Shown in pieces: positions 1-8,019 of a DNA stretch of 64,000 nt. The notes below the pieces were generated by a model. The model saw only the letters and a program-made list of their open reading frames with translations. It was not told the DNA's origin and did not search any database. A program made the translations under genes and the position numbers. The stretch covers positions 1 through 64,000 of the forward strand of contig NZ_LQIX01000019.1 of assembly GCF_001500045.1 (NCBI RefSeq). Reading direction: 5' to 3'. This DNA comes from Mycobacterium sp. GA-1199. GTDB lineage: Bacteria; Actinomycetota; Actinomycetes; Mycobacteriales; Mycobacteriaceae. Each line of letters opens with the position of its first letter. The first letter of the stretch is position 1.

Positions 1-399
1 CCCCCGCCACCCCCCCCCCCCACGACGACCACCACAACAGACGCCCCCACGACCACCGCGAGCGACGACGACACCGCAACCACGACAACGGCGTCGTCAT
101 CGCCTGCCGACGACTCCGCCGCGGTGATCGGGGCCAACTGCTCCCCCGAGGGCGCGACCGCCCAAACCGCCGACGGCTCGACCGCCTACTGCTCGACGCT
201 GCAGAGCACAGGCGCCACGATCTGGTCGCTGACCGAGGGCGACGTCCCGAGCCCGACGGTCACCACCGAGGCGACCGAGCCGCCGCTGCCGGTCGCCGAG
301 GAATCGCCCGTTCGGGTGTGCATGGAGCAGACCGGTCAGACCCGCCGCGAGTGTCGAAGGGACATCCGGGAAAGCAACGGTTTGCCGCCGCTGCCATGA
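1..399 (+). CDS. C-terminal part of a Pro/Thr-rich mycobacterial protein (5' truncated by window)
   Basis: The reading frame is open from base 1 and stops at TGA 397-399, so the start lies outside the window. The visible part begins with a run of prolines and threonines, followed by an Asp/Thr/Ser-rich low-complexity stretch. It then becomes a compact region with four cysteines (motifs NCSPEG, YCSTLQ, VCMEQ, RECRRD) and ends in LPPLP. Pro/Thr-rich stalks carrying a small Cys-containing C-terminal module of the type '[11 protein letters not shown]' occur in mycobacterial exported or membrane proteins of unknown function. No catalytic domain is visible in this fragment. The stop overlaps the ATG of the next gene (ATGA), which suggests translational coupling. 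Confidence 0.7.
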   Translation, partial: PPPPPPPTTTTTTDAPTTTASDDDTATTTTASSSPADDSAAVIGANCSPEGATAQTADGSTAYCSTLQSTGATIWSLTEGDVPSPTVTTEATEPPLPVAEESPVRVCMEQTGQTRRECRRDIRESNGLPPLP

Positions 400-1283
400 A
401 ATACGCCGTCGTCGCGCCCGTTGCGGCGGGCGTCACCGCAGACCCCGCCTTCATGGCCGCGTTCGCCGCGCATCTGGAGGCCTGCGGGTTCGAGTCACTG
501 GTCGTGGTCGAGCACACCGTCTTGATGTCGCGGTACACCAGTGTCTACCCCTACGACGTGTCCGGTCGGGTCGAACTGCCCGCCGACTGCGCCGTGCCCG
601 ATTCGCTCGATCTGCTCGCCTTCCTGGCCGGTCACACCCAACGACTCGGGCTGGCCACCGGCGTGCTCGTGCTGCCCAACCACCACCCCGTGGTGCTGGC
701 CAAGCGGGCGGCGACGGTCGACGTGCTCTCGGGCGGGCGACTGCGGCTGTGTGTGGGAATGGGTTGGCTCAAAGAGGAGATCGAGGCGTGCGGAGCCGAC
801 TTCGCAAGCCGGGGCCGGCGCGCCGACGAGCAACTCGCCGTGCTGCGGCTGCTGTGGCAGGACCATCCCAAAGGTGTCGACTTCCACGGCGAGTTCTTCG
901 ATTTCGACAACGCCATGAGCTATCCGAAGCCCTTGGCGCACATACCAGTTCATGTCGGCGGGCACAGCAGGGCGGCGGCGAGGCGGGCAGGCAGGCTCGG
1001 TGACGGGTTTCAACCGCTCGGGGTCGGTGGCGCCGAGCTGACCGAACTGGTCTCGCTGATGCGCGAGGAGGCCGAACGATGCGGGCGCGACCCCGAGGCG
1101 CTGGAACTCTCGCTCGGGCACCTCGTCACCAAGATCGACGCTGAGCGGGCGGGCAAACTCGAGGCGCAAGGTGCGGACCGCGCGATCCTGGCCATGCCGT
1201 CGACGACCGATATCGACGAAGCGCGCGACGTGTTGTCCGCGTGCGCGCAGCGGCTCGGGCTGGGCTCCGTGGGGTCCTCATGA
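396..1283 (+). CDS. LLM-class F420-dependent oxidoreductase (luciferase-like)
   Basis: 295 residues from ATG 396, which overlaps the preceding stop by 4 nt. An in-frame upstream start at 318 would add residues that overlap the previous gene and is not preferred. The protein looks like a luciferase-like TIM barrel: an N-terminal strand MKYAVVAP, a mid-region [14 protein letters not shown] resembling the 'G.G.GW...E' motif of TIGR03619-type F420 enzymes, and later IPVHVGGHS and GDGFQPLG. Mycobacteria have many such enzymes that use coenzyme F420 for hydride transfer. The substrate cannot be predicted. The gene ends in an ATGA overlap with the SnoaL-like gene downstream, so the two are probably co-translated. 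Confidence 0.88.
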   Translation: MKYAVVAPVAAGVTADPAFMAAFAAHLEACGFESLVVVEHTVLMSRYTSVYPYDVSGRVELPADCAVPDSLDLLAFLAGHTQRLGLATGVLVLPNHHPVVLAKRAATVDVLSGGRLRLCVGMGWLKEEIEACGADFASRGRRADEQLAVLRLLWQDHPKGVDFHGEFFDFDNAMSYPKPLAHIPVHVGGHSRAAARRAGRLGDGFQPLGVGGAELTELVSLMREEAERCGRDPEALELSLGHLVTKIDAERAGKLEAQGADRAILAMPSTTDIDEARDVLSACAQRLGLGSVGSS

Positions 1284-1840
1284 GGCTCATCACCGCCGAC
1301 CGACTGGCGCTGGCCGACCTGGTGCACGTCTACGCCTCGGCCGTCGACGACCGCCGCTTCGACGACGTCGTCGAGCTGTTCACCGAGAACGCCGAGCTGC
1401 GGCTGCCGGACCCACCGCGGACGCTCGAGCCGGTGCGCCGTCACCACGGCCGCGACGGGGTGCGTGCGGCGATGGCCTCGCTGGCCGCTGTGGCCAGGAC
1501 CGAACATGCGATCGTGGGCGAGGTGTACGCCGCGGCCGACGAAGCCGACTATGCGCTCGGCCGCATCACCTGCATAGCCCACCACTGGACTGTCAGCGGC
1601 GGTCAGGCGTCCGATCTGGTGTGGCATCTGCGCTACGACGACGAGTATCTGCGGACGCGGGCGGGCTGGCGCATCCACGGTCGCGCGTTGACGATCAATG
1701 CGATCGAGACTCGGCCGGTGCGTCGTCTGCGATTGCCGCCATCAGACGGTCCAGCAGGACCCGCTGACCCTTCAACAGCTTGGACCGAGCCTGCGCCACG
1801 GGAAACCAAGCGACCCGGTCGATTTCGGGATACTCCTTGA
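1280..1840 (+). CDS. SnoaL-like / NTF2-fold protein
   Basis: 186 residues from ATG 1280 inside the previous stop. The first ~140 residues fit the NTF2/SnoaL fold: an N-terminal helix (DRLALADLVHVYASAVDDRRF), then an 'ELFTENAELRLP' strand and a terminal 'GWRIHGRALTINAIE' strand. This is a small alpha+beta barrel used by polyketide cyclases and steroid isomerases, and often of unknown function in actinobacteria. The last ~45 residues are Pro/Arg/Thr-rich, unlike the fold, and are read antisense to the 3' end of the NUDIX gene (146-nt convergent overlap). The ancestral stop may therefore have been lost. Confidence 0.75.
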   Translation: MRLITADRLALADLVHVYASAVDDRRFDDVVELFTENAELRLPDPPRTLEPVRRHHGRDGVRAAMASLAAVARTEHAIVGEVYAAADEADYALGRITCIAHHWTVSGGQASDLVWHLRYDDEYLRTRAGWRIHGRALTINAIETRPVRRLRLPPSDGPAGPADPSTAWTEPAPRETKRPGRFRDTP

Positions 1841-2195
1841 TCGTGCCCGAACCTTTCGGCCACTCCATGGTGAAGGTGTTGGAGAAACAGCCGTCCAGGT
1901 CGAGGTCGCCTCGCACCGCGAATGCGGTGACGATCTTGCCGCCGGGCTGTTTGACGGGTGCGAACTCGAGGCGGGGGCCTTGCGGCGGAGCCTTGCCCAG
2001 CTCCTCTTCGAATTCGCGGCGCGCCACGGCCCACGGGTCCTCGCCCTGGCCGTATTCGCCCTTGGGGATCGACCAGGCCCCTTCGTCCTTGCGCGCCCAG
2101 AACGGTCCGCCCGGGTGGCCGATGAGCACCTCGACGTCACCGTCACGCACCCGGTAGAGCAACAGTCCCGCACTCAACTTCGGCACGTTCTCCAT
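1695..2195 (-). CDS. NUDIX hydrolase
   Basis: 166 residues from ATG at 2195. Longer in-frame starts reach back to 2444 but would run antisense through the small gene 2290-2481 and give an Arg/Thr-rich non-protein-like N-terminus. The Nudix box is intact: G-x5-E-x7-REFEEELG, starting at GEYGQGEDPWAVARRE. Its glutamates bind Mg2+ for hydrolysis of nucleoside diphosphates linked to another moiety. N-terminal SAGLLLYR and GPFWARKDEGAWSIPKGE match DNA-mismatch-type/MutT-like Nudix proteins common in mycobacteria. The substrate is unknown. The 3' end overlaps the convergent SnoaL-like gene. Confidence 0.88.
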   Translation of the reverse strand: MENVPKLSAGLLLYRVRDGDVEVLIGHPGGPFWARKDEGAWSIPKGEYGQGEDPWAVARREFEEELGKAPPQGPRLEFAPVKQPGGKIVTAFAVRGDLDLDGCFSNTFTMEWPKGSGTIKEYPEIDRVAWFPVAQARSKLLKGQRVLLDRLMAAIADDAPAESRSH

Positions 2196-2289
2196 CTTCC
2201 GCGAGCGACCGTGGCTGTACACCGACACGCCGCGTCCAGGCGTACAAAAGCGGTCGCTCACGGCCGGGAAGGGACCACACGAGTGGCGG

Positions 2290-2481
2290 TCAGTACTTGC
2301 GGTCGCCCTCGCTGCTGTCGAAGAAGTCCCAGTCGCCGTCGTCGTTCTTGACCTCCATGCGCCAGCCGAGTTCGGGGTCCGCCTTCTGGTCGACGAACCA
2401 GGCGTGCGCATCGTCGGCGCTCTCGATGTCCTTGGTGTCGACAACCTCGCCCTTGGGGTTCAGCACGCGATAAGTAGCCAT
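2290..2481 (-). CDS. small conserved hypothetical protein
   Basis: 63 residues, ATG at 2481, in the gap between the NUDIX gene and the NADH dehydrogenase-like gene. The sequence is hydrophilic and acidic (MATYRVLNPKGEVVDTKDI at the start; GDWDFFDSSEGDRKY at the end), with no signal peptide or membrane segment. It looks like a compact single alpha/beta domain. The codon usage is normal for the region and no antisense frame is plausible, so I take it as a real gene of unknown function. Confidence 0.7.
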   Translation of the reverse strand: MATYRVLNPKGEVVDTKDIESADDAHAWFVDQKADPELGWRMEVKNDDGDWDFFDSSEGDRKY

Positions 2482-2514
2482 GCCGACACAGTTCCCCGGT
2501 TCAACGGGTTTGAA

Positions 2515-3825
2515 TCAGCCCGCCTTCGGCGTCGGGATGCCCTCGCTGGCCGAGAACTGCGCGTCTTCCTGCGTGGACAGCCCGAACGAGACGACGGACC
2601 GGTCGAAGAACAGATCGGTCAGGTAGGCCAGGGTCACCGCCCAGCGGTTGACGAACCGCGGAATCGCATACACATGGTAGGCGCGGGTCACGACCTTGGC
2701 CGGGAAGCCGGACAACTGGATGTTGAGCGGATTGGCCACGGCGTAACGCGGGCCAAGGTCGACGACCAGGCCCATGTTGCGGTGCTTGTAGCGCTTCGGT
2801 TTGCCCACGCCGAGGCTGGCTGCGACGTTGCGCGCCAACACCTTTCCCTGCCGAGTGGCGTGCTGGGCGGTCGGCGGCGTGATCTTGCCGGGCTGTGTGA
2901 CGTCGGGCACCGCGGCCGCATCGCCTGCGGCGAACACCCCGGGGTGGTCGGGAACCTCGAGCTCGGTGGTCACTTTCAGCCGGCCGCGCTCAGTCGGCAG
3001 CCCCAGCTTCTCGATCAGCGGCGCACCCGTCACCCCGGTGACCCACGCGACGGTATGGGTGCGGATCAGCGAATCATCGCTGAGCACAACATGTTCGGCG
3101 TGCACTTCCTTGAGCGTCACTCCCAGTCGGACATCGATGCCGCGCGACTTGAGCACGCGCTGCGCCGCGGCACCCAGCTTCTCCCCGACTTCCGGCATGA
3201 CCTGTTCGGCGAGGTCGAGCAACAGGAACTTGACATCGTTCGGGTCGAAGCCCATCTGATTGGCGGCCGCGTCGGCCAGCGCCCGCAGCTGCACCGCCAG
3301 TTCCGTACCCGAGTACGACGCGCCGACCACGACGATCGTGCGTCGCGCCTGACGGCGGCCGGCATCGTCGTCGACATCGGCCAGTTCGAGTTGCTGGAGC
3401 ACGTGATCGCGCAGATACAGCGCTTCGGCGGTCGACTTGAGACCACGCGCGTGCTCGGCGAGGCCGGGCACGTCGAACAGCTTGGTGACCGAACCGGGGG
3501 TCAACACCAGCCTGTCCCACGACAGCGCGCGTGATCGTTCCTCGGGATCGGTGAACGTGACGGTGCGTCCTTCGAAGTCGACCTCGTCGACGCGGCCGCG
3601 GATCACCTGCACCCCGCGCAAGGCGTTGGCCAGCGGGATCGCGACGAAGCGGGCATCGACCAACCCGCCGGCGACGTCAGGTAGGAGGGGCGTGTACAGC
3701 ATGTAGTCGACCGGGGAGATGATCGAGATCTCGACGTCGGAACGCTCTTTGCGCAGTTTCTTGGCCAGGGTGCGCGCACACTCGAAACCGGTGAACCCGC
3801 TGCCGACGATTACCACGGAGGTCAT
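2515..3825 (-). CDS. NAD(P)/FAD-dependent oxidoreductase, type II NADH dehydrogenase-like
   Basis: 436 residues from ATG at 3825. The in-frame extension to 4383 runs antisense through the next gene and is rejected. Residues 4-13 (VVIVGSGFTG) form the FAD dinucleotide-binding motif. Residues 165-175 (IVVVGASYSGTEL) form the NAD(P)H-binding motif. The second FAD contact 'FAAGDAAAV' lies at about 298-306. C-terminal residues ~390-420 are hydrophobic/amphipathic (WAVTLAYLTDLFF), as in NDH-2 proteins that attach to the membrane and pass electrons from NADH to menaquinone. Mycobacteria carry Ndh/NdhA and additional paralogues. This one lacks close resemblance to either that I can judge, so the family call is firm and the role in respiration is inferred. 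Confidence 0.85.
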   Translation of the reverse strand: MTSVVIVGSGFTGFECARTLAKKLRKERSDVEISIISPVDYMLYTPLLPDVAGGLVDARFVAIPLANALRGVQVIRGRVDEVDFEGRTVTFTDPEERSRALSWDRLVLTPGSVTKLFDVPGLAEHARGLKSTAEALYLRDHVLQQLELADVDDDAGRRQARRTIVVVGASYSGTELAVQLRALADAAANQMGFDPNDVKFLLLDLAEQVMPEVGEKLGAAAQRVLKSRGIDVRLGVTLKEVHAEHVVLSDDSLIRTHTVAWVTGVTGAPLIEKLGLPTERGRLKVTTELEVPDHPGVFAAGDAAAVPDVTQPGKITPPTAQHATRQGKVLARNVAASLGVGKPKRYKHRNMGLVVDLGPRYAVANPLNIQLSGFPAKVVTRAYHVYAIPRFVNRWAVTLAYLTDLFFDRSVVSFGLSTQEDAQFSASEGIPTPKAG

Positions 3826-3870
3826 GCGCCCGACTGTACGGAACCGCCCCCGTCGGGGAATGCTGGAGGC

Positions 3871-4683
3871 ATGACGCGCCCGGAACCTCTGCGCCGATTC
3901 GACCCGTTCCGACCCCTCGACATGTTGACCGCGTTGTGGTCCTCGGCGGCGGTGACGCCGGTCACCACCGGGGCGGCCGCGGCGTACCGGACGCTGTTCC
4001 TGACGGTTCGCCGGCTCGTGGTCGGCAGGCGACTCAACGTCAAACTCGACGAGGCGGACCTGACGCTGACGGTCACCGAGTTCGACTCGCGCCTCGACGT
4101 CCGGGGTCTCTCGGTCGGCCAGCTCAACGACGTACGGCTGGCCGCGCGCGACATTCAGTGCAACGGGGCGCAGTTCGACCACGCCACCGCGGTTCTGCAC
4201 AACGTGCACATCCGGCCGACGGCACCGCCGGTCCTGGTCGCGGCCCCCGTCGAACTGACGTTGGAGATTCCGGCGCCGGTCCTCGACGAGGTGTTCCGCT
4301 GGGCCGCGCCGCGATTCTCGGGCGCGATCGGCGCCGACGGTGTGGCCCGGCTGCGTCTGGCGCGGCGACCGGGGGCCGGCCACCTCGAGGTCGACGCCAA
4401 GATGGACGGCTCGACGCTGTGGCTCAAACCACGCTGCCTCACCTTCGGCCGGACGCGCTGTCCGCTTCCGGCGCGGACCCCGGCCTACCCCGTGCGGCTG
4501 CCCGAACTACCGCACGGTGTGCGACTCACCGCAATCAGCTTCGCACCGGGTGTGGTGCAGCTCTCGGCGTCGGTCGCGGAGTGGCGGATGGACCTGCCCC
4601 TGACACGGCTTGAGGACATCCTCGGCCAGTTGAGCGCAGTCGGCCGTCCGCTGCAACTGAGCCGGTTGGGGCGCCTGCTCTGA
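3871..4683 (+). CDS. DUF2993/LmeA-like hypothetical protein
   Basis: 270 residues, ATG 3871, divergent from the NADH dehydrogenase-like gene (45-nt gap). An N-terminal stretch (about residues 18-50) is moderately hydrophobic, and the rest alternates beta-strand-like segments such as LNVKLDEADLTLTVTEF, LTLEIPAPVLDEVFRW and LEVDAKMDGSTLWLKP. This pattern is typical of the actinobacterial DUF2993 (LmeA-type) lipid-binding fold, which contributes to envelope lipid maturation. The assignment rests on overall pattern, not a diagnostic motif. No operon partner is evident. Confidence 0.55.
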   Translation: MTRPEPLRRFDPFRPLDMLTALWSSAAVTPVTTGAAAAYRTLFLTVRRLVVGRRLNVKLDEADLTLTVTEFDSRLDVRGLSVGQLNDVRLAARDIQCNGAQFDHATAVLHNVHIRPTAPPVLVAAPVELTLEIPAPVLDEVFRWAAPRFSGAIGADGVARLRLARRPGAGHLEVDAKMDGSTLWLKPRCLTFGRTRCPLPARTPAYPVRLPELPHGVRLTAISFAPGVVQLSASVAEWRMDLPLTRLEDILGQLSAVGRPLQLSRLGRLL

Positions 4684-4871
4684 CATTGTTTGCGCACGCC
4701 GAACACCGTTGCGCCGCTTAAAATTTGCCAATCTTCGGTCAATTTCTGCCAGGGAATTAAAACCGTCTCTTCTTGGTTGCCGCCAATGAGCCGACCGGAA
4801 CGGGTTCGATCCGAATTTATTTGGTGGAAAGCCGCTTTCAGTGGCTCGCAGACAAGAAAAGAGGCACGTCA
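4684..4871 (+). promoter_or_regulatory. AT-richer intergenic region upstream of the small exported protein gene
   Basis: The 188-nt gap is clearly AT-richer than its surroundings (for example cttaaaatttgcc and ggaattaaaacc). It ends with the purine-rich stretch aagaaaagagg 5-10 nt before ATG 4872, which serves as the ribosome-binding site. The promoter of the exported protein probably lies here, but I cannot place a -35/-10 pair with confidence. Confidence 0.4.
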
Positions 4872-5177
4872 ATGAAGAAGATAGGAATCGCAGCCGTAGC
4901 GAGCGGACTGACCGCCGCCCTGATCGGGCTGGCCGCACCGGTGGCCGCCGCACCGGCGGGGTCACAGAACGCACAGGACACCATCAACCAGCTCAAGTCT
5001 GAGGGGTACAGGGTCATTGTCACTCAGGTGGGGACGGCCCCGCTGAGCGATGCCGAGGTGGTCGCGGTCCGCGAGGGCCCCACCTTCACCCGGATCGACG
5101 CAGGCGCCCCGGTGATTGGAAGCAGCCACAACTACGTCACGCATCAGGACCGTCTCGTCTACGTAGACGTCAAGTAG
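4872..5177 (+). CDS. small exported protein with N-terminal signal peptide
   Basis: 101 residues, ATG 4872 with an agagg ribosome-binding site. In-frame starts further upstream (4773) have no ribosome-binding site and would bury the signal peptide. Residues 1-29 form a classical Sec signal (MKKIGIAAVASGLTAALIGL, then AAPVAAAPA). The mature part starts with 'QDTINQLKSEGYRVIVTQVG', the recurring motif of a family of small mycobacterial exported proteins of unknown function. It contains no cysteines, whereas many family members have a pair. A strong hairpin follows the stop, so it is probably monocistronic. Confidence 0.82.
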   Translation: MKKIGIAAVASGLTAALIGLAAPVAAAPAGSQNAQDTINQLKSEGYRVIVTQVGTAPLSDAEVVAVREGPTFTRIDAGAPVIGSSHNYVTHQDRLVYVDVK

Positions 5178-5200
5178 CCGGTTCTTGAAAGACGGCGCGA

Positions 5201-5226
5201 GAGGGGCACCCGCAGGGGTGCCCCTC
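5201..5226 (+). terminator. hairpin terminator after the exported protein gene
   Basis: A perfect 11-bp stem, gaggggcaccc / gggtgcccctc, encloses the 4-nt loop gcag. Only two T residues follow, which is normal for mycobacterial terminators lacking a long U-tract. It lies 23 nt after the stop at 5177 and immediately before the start of the ankyrin gene. Confidence 0.7.
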
Positions 5227-5233
5227 TTCGCGT

Positions 5234-6202
5234 ATGGGCACAATCCTCGCTGTGGCCGAACTCGCCCGGTATCAGGACGGCACCGCACGGGTCGTCATCC
5301 TGCTCGACGGCGCCGACCTGGTCTTCTGCACCGACTACGCGGACGGCGAACCGCCGACGGGCACCTCCGAGACCCGCATCCGGGTCTCGGATTTCGTCGC
5401 CCGAGGCGAAGGTCCGTGGCCCTGGTACGACCTCGGTCCCAAACGCGAGGGTGTGTTGCGAGCGCTGGCCGGACTCGGCGTCGACCCACCGGAATGGACA
5501 GAGCCACTACCACCGGACGTCCTGGACCTGTTCTGCCGGGCGCAGCGCGGCGACTCGGCGGTGATCGAGATGCTCGCGATGGGCGCTGATCCCGATCCAG
5601 TGGACGCGTGTGGTGCGTCACCGCTCTGGTACGCAGTGCGCTCACCGGGCCTGGGCCTCGCGGTGGCGCTCATCGATGCGGGCGCCGACGCGGGACGCCG
5701 CATCGAGTTGTCGGCCCGCGGTGAGCGCTACACCACGATCCTGCACGAGATCGTGCGCAATGGGCGCACCGTGGCGCTGAAACATGCCCTGGCCAACGGC
5801 GTGTGCCCGGCGCTGCTCGACTCCGAAGGCGCGACACCGCTGCACGTGTTCGGCGGCGACGGCGACAACGTCAACCCGGAGTCGGTGCGCGCACTGGTGC
5901 GCGCCGGTGCGCCGGTCGACGCCGCGCTGCCCGACGGCACCCAACCCATCGACCGGGCCGCGCGGCAGCTGTTGCCCGCGACCGTCGCCACACTCGTCGA
6001 TCACGGCGCCGACCCCCGGCGCGGCCTCGACGCGCTGATGTCGTGGTGGGCGGCCGGGGTGTCGTGCAGCGTCCAGCGGGCCGGCGTCGTCGCCGACGTC
6101 GTCGAGGTGCTGCGCTCCGGTGGCGCCGAGGTGAGCCAACGTCACCGTGACGCCGCGGCAGCCGCCGGCGTCGAGCAGGTGGCGGCGGCCCTGCGTCGTT
6201 GA
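5234..6202 (+). CDS. ankyrin-repeat domain protein
   Basis: 322 residues from ATG 5234. GTG 5252 is an equally possible start, and neither has a clear ribosome-binding site because a terminator hairpin ends at 5226. The N-terminal ~95 residues form a separate domain (ARVVILLDGADLVFCTDY, GPWPWYDLGPKREGVLRAL). From about residue 100 there are ankyrin-like helices with the signatures 'AQRGDSAVIEMLAMGADPD', 'GASPLWYAVRSPGLGLAVAL', 'LHEIVRNGRTVALKHALANG', 'GATPLHVFGGDGDN' and 'LLPATVATLVDHGADPRRG'. Ankyrin repeats mediate protein contacts. There is no signal peptide, so it is probably cytosolic. The partner is unknown. Confidence 0.82.
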   Translation: MGTILAVAELARYQDGTARVVILLDGADLVFCTDYADGEPPTGTSETRIRVSDFVARGEGPWPWYDLGPKREGVLRALAGLGVDPPEWTEPLPPDVLDLFCRAQRGDSAVIEMLAMGADPDPVDACGASPLWYAVRSPGLGLAVALIDAGADAGRRIELSARGERYTTILHEIVRNGRTVALKHALANGVCPALLDSEGATPLHVFGGDGDNVNPESVRALVRAGAPVDAALPDGTQPIDRAARQLLPATVATLVDHGADPRRGLDALMSWWAAGVSCSVQRAGVVADVVEVLRSGGAEVSQRHRDAAAAAGVEQVAAALRR

Positions 6203-6260
6203 GGTTTCAACGCGTGGCCGGATACGCCCGCCACGTCCCCATAGGACCCGGCGACGGCCC

Positions 6261-6626
6261 CTAGATGCCGAGGAACGGCAGCGGGATCGGCGAGTTACCG
6301 CTGCCGATCGACGACACCATCGCGGGGCAGAACATCGAGATGGCGATGCCGGTGAACATGGTTGCCGGACCCGGTGACATGCCGCCCATTTCGGCGACCT
6401 TGGCCGCGACGTTGGCGGCGTTCTGGCCCGGATCGGCGAGCATGGGGCACACCTGTTGACCCACCGCGACCGCACTGCTCGGATCGCTCATGACGACGCC
6501 GGCCTCCGTCACCGCGTTGAGAAAGGCGTCATCCACTGGGTCGGCCTGCGCCGGCGCGGCCACCAGGGCTGCGGCGGCGAGAAGTCCGGAGGTCAGCGCG
6601 AGCGCCGACACGGGTTTGCTAAGCAC
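6261..6626 (-). CDS. DUF732-family small exported protein
   Basis: 121 residues, ATG at 6626. The signal peptide is residues 1-28 (MLSKPVSALALTSGLLAAAA, then LVAAPAQA|DP). The mature region 'DPVDDAFLNAVTEAGVVMSD', two cysteines (VCPML and FCPAM) and an intervening helical segment match the DUF732 fold of small mycobacterial exported helical proteins. The C-terminal tail is Pro/Gly-rich. The function is unknown. It is transcribed in the same direction as the following gene but separated by 25 nt. Confidence 0.85.
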   Translation of the reverse strand: MLSKPVSALALTSGLLAAAALVAAPAQADPVDDAFLNAVTEAGVVMSDPSSAVAVGQQVCPMLADPGQNAANVAAKVAEMGGMSPGPATMFTGIAISMFCPAMVSSIGSGNSPIPLPFLGI

Positions 6627-6651
6627 CCGGGAATCCTACGCTGTGGAACCC

Positions 6652-7233
6652 TCAGACGCCCGTCCAGGCGGTGTCGATGGTGGCGCCCACGTCGATCACC
6701 TTGGCCTTCTGGGAGGCCGGGCTGTCGATCTCGCCGGCGACGTGCGCGGCGATGAACCGCCGGATCTCGGCGTCGATGCCGCCGAGAATGCGCACCACCT
6801 CCCCTCGCAGCGACTTGGATGTGACGTGGATGGAGATGTCGGAGGCCCGCGGTTTCTCGACGTCGAGGATCAGCAGCAACGGTTCGGCGGCGCGCGCGGT
6901 GGCGTTCAGCGCGATCTCCCCGAAGACCATGAACTTCGGCTTGTCGATGCGCAGATCGACCATCATGTCGATCTCCAGCGGGATGCGGATGGCGAACGTG
7001 ATCAGCGGTCCCACGTGGCGGGTCAGTCGCGGCTCCTGGATCCGCACCCTGGCGGTGACCTTCGCGATCTTGCCCGGACCCTGAGCGATCGGGCCCATCT
7101 CGAACTCATCGCCGGCGATGTCGGCGATGGCGCTGCCGACGCGCTGCTCGGTCACCGCGACCTCGAAGAATCTGCGGCCGAATTCCTCGTAGGTGATCTC
7201 GGTGGACTCATCATCGACAGGCATGGTGCTCAT
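6652..7233 (-). CDS. conserved mycobacterial hypothetical protein
   Basis: 193 residues, first ATG at 7233 (a second in-frame ATG at 7224 is possible). The protein is mainly beta-rich, with paired strands such as IAKVTARVRIQEPRLTRHVG, LEIDMMVDLRIDKPKFMVFG and SDISIHVTSKSLRGEVVR. It ends with an amphipathic helix containing EIRRFIAAHVAGEID. No signal peptide, cofactor motif or catalytic signature is seen. The duplicated amphipathic-strand pattern resembles lipid-binding SMP/DUF2993-like proteins, but I cannot assign it. It lies upstream of the DUF732 gene on the same strand. Confidence 0.7.
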   Translation of the reverse strand: MSTMPVDDESTEITYEEFGRRFFEVAVTEQRVGSAIADIAGDEFEMGPIAQGPGKIAKVTARVRIQEPRLTRHVGPLITFAIRIPLEIDMMVDLRIDKPKFMVFGEIALNATARAAEPLLLILDVEKPRASDISIHVTSKSLRGEVVRILGGIDAEIRRFIAAHVAGEIDSPASQKAKVIDVGATIDTAWTGV

Positions 7234-7354
7234 ACGGTCTCACGCGCCCGGCTCGGGCCGCACGCGACGCGACCGCCGCGACCGAATCGAGACACCTCGT
7301 GCACGCCCCTCGCGATGCTTCTGCAACCGTTCCGCGATCCCGTGTGCCGGCCCG

Positions 7355-7540
7355 TCAGCCACCGTCGTTACTGCGCGCCTCGGCCCCGCTCTCCTCCGCG
7401 TCGATGGCGTCGTCGGAGAACGTCTGGCCGACATAGGTGCCGTCGTCGTCGCCGTTGTCCTTGCCGGCGCGGGAGCTCGCCACGTGGTCGTCCTCGGTGA
7501 CGCCCTCTTCGCTGCTGTCGTCATCTTCGCGCGGAGTCAT
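7355..7540 (-). CDS. small acidic hypothetical protein
   Basis: 61 residues, ATG at 7540, overlapping the stop of the upstream membrane-protein gene by 4 nt (translational coupling). The chain is very hydrophilic, with acid clusters EDDDSSEE and GDDDG, and probably disordered. Nothing catalytic is visible. The tight overlap with the gene upstream and the typical codon use support a genuine gene. Confidence 0.6.
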   Translation of the reverse strand: MTPREDDDSSEEGVTEDDHVASSRAGKDNGDDDGTYVGQTFSDDAIDAEESGAEARSNDGG

Positions 7541-7974
7541 GCGGCCGGATTACCCACGGTGGACGTGGTCAAACGGTCGCTGGACGAGGACCGGGGAGGC
7601 ACGAGCTTGAGCGCCAGGAGCCCGAGCAGCGCCACGATCAGGGCCGGCGTCCCGTACAGCAGGACCCCCATGGCGAGGGTCGTCGTCGAACCGCTCATCG
7701 CGGCGGCGACCACGTGGACCGAGAACACCCAGCTGGCCATCAGGGCGACGCTCATGACGACCACCGCGACAGCCAGGCTGCGGGCAGGCCCGTAGTGCCG
7801 GTAACCGGTGACAGTGAGCACCGCAACGGTGGGGATGCCGAGGATCGCGGCGGCCATCCACGTCTGCTCGAGCGTCGCGAGCTGTCCGATCGTCGGCAGG
7901 ATCAGGCAGGAGGCCAGTACCGCGGCCAGGACCACGCCCACAACGGCGACCTCGCGTGAATCAGTGTGTCGCAT
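7537..7974 (-). CDS. four-helix membrane protein of unknown function
   Basis: 145 residues, ATG at 7974. Four hydrophobic segments are visible: approximately residues 7-30, 40-58, 66-90 and 96-122. The protein ends with a short basic/Ser-rich cytoplasmic tail. No charged intramembrane pattern identifies a transporter family. It is co-transcribed with the small acidic protein gene that overlaps its stop, and the two may act together at the membrane. Confidence 0.7.
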   Translation of the reverse strand: MRHTDSREVAVVGVVLAAVLASCLILPTIGQLATLEQTWMAAAILGIPTVAVLTVTGYRHYGPARSLAVAVVVMSVALMASWVFSVHVVAAAMSGSTTTLAMGVLLYGTPALIVALLGLLALKLVPPRSSSSDRLTTSTVGNPAA

Positions 7975-8019
7975 GGTTGCCGGGTTGCCCCGGGTCGAGA
8001 AAGCGAAACGTCGGGTGGT

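Noticed and set aside
3826..4383. N-terminal extension of the NADH dehydrogenase-like protein
   Set aside because: Arg/Pro-rich translation antisense to the DUF2993-like gene. The dinucleotide-binding motif begins right after ATG 3825.
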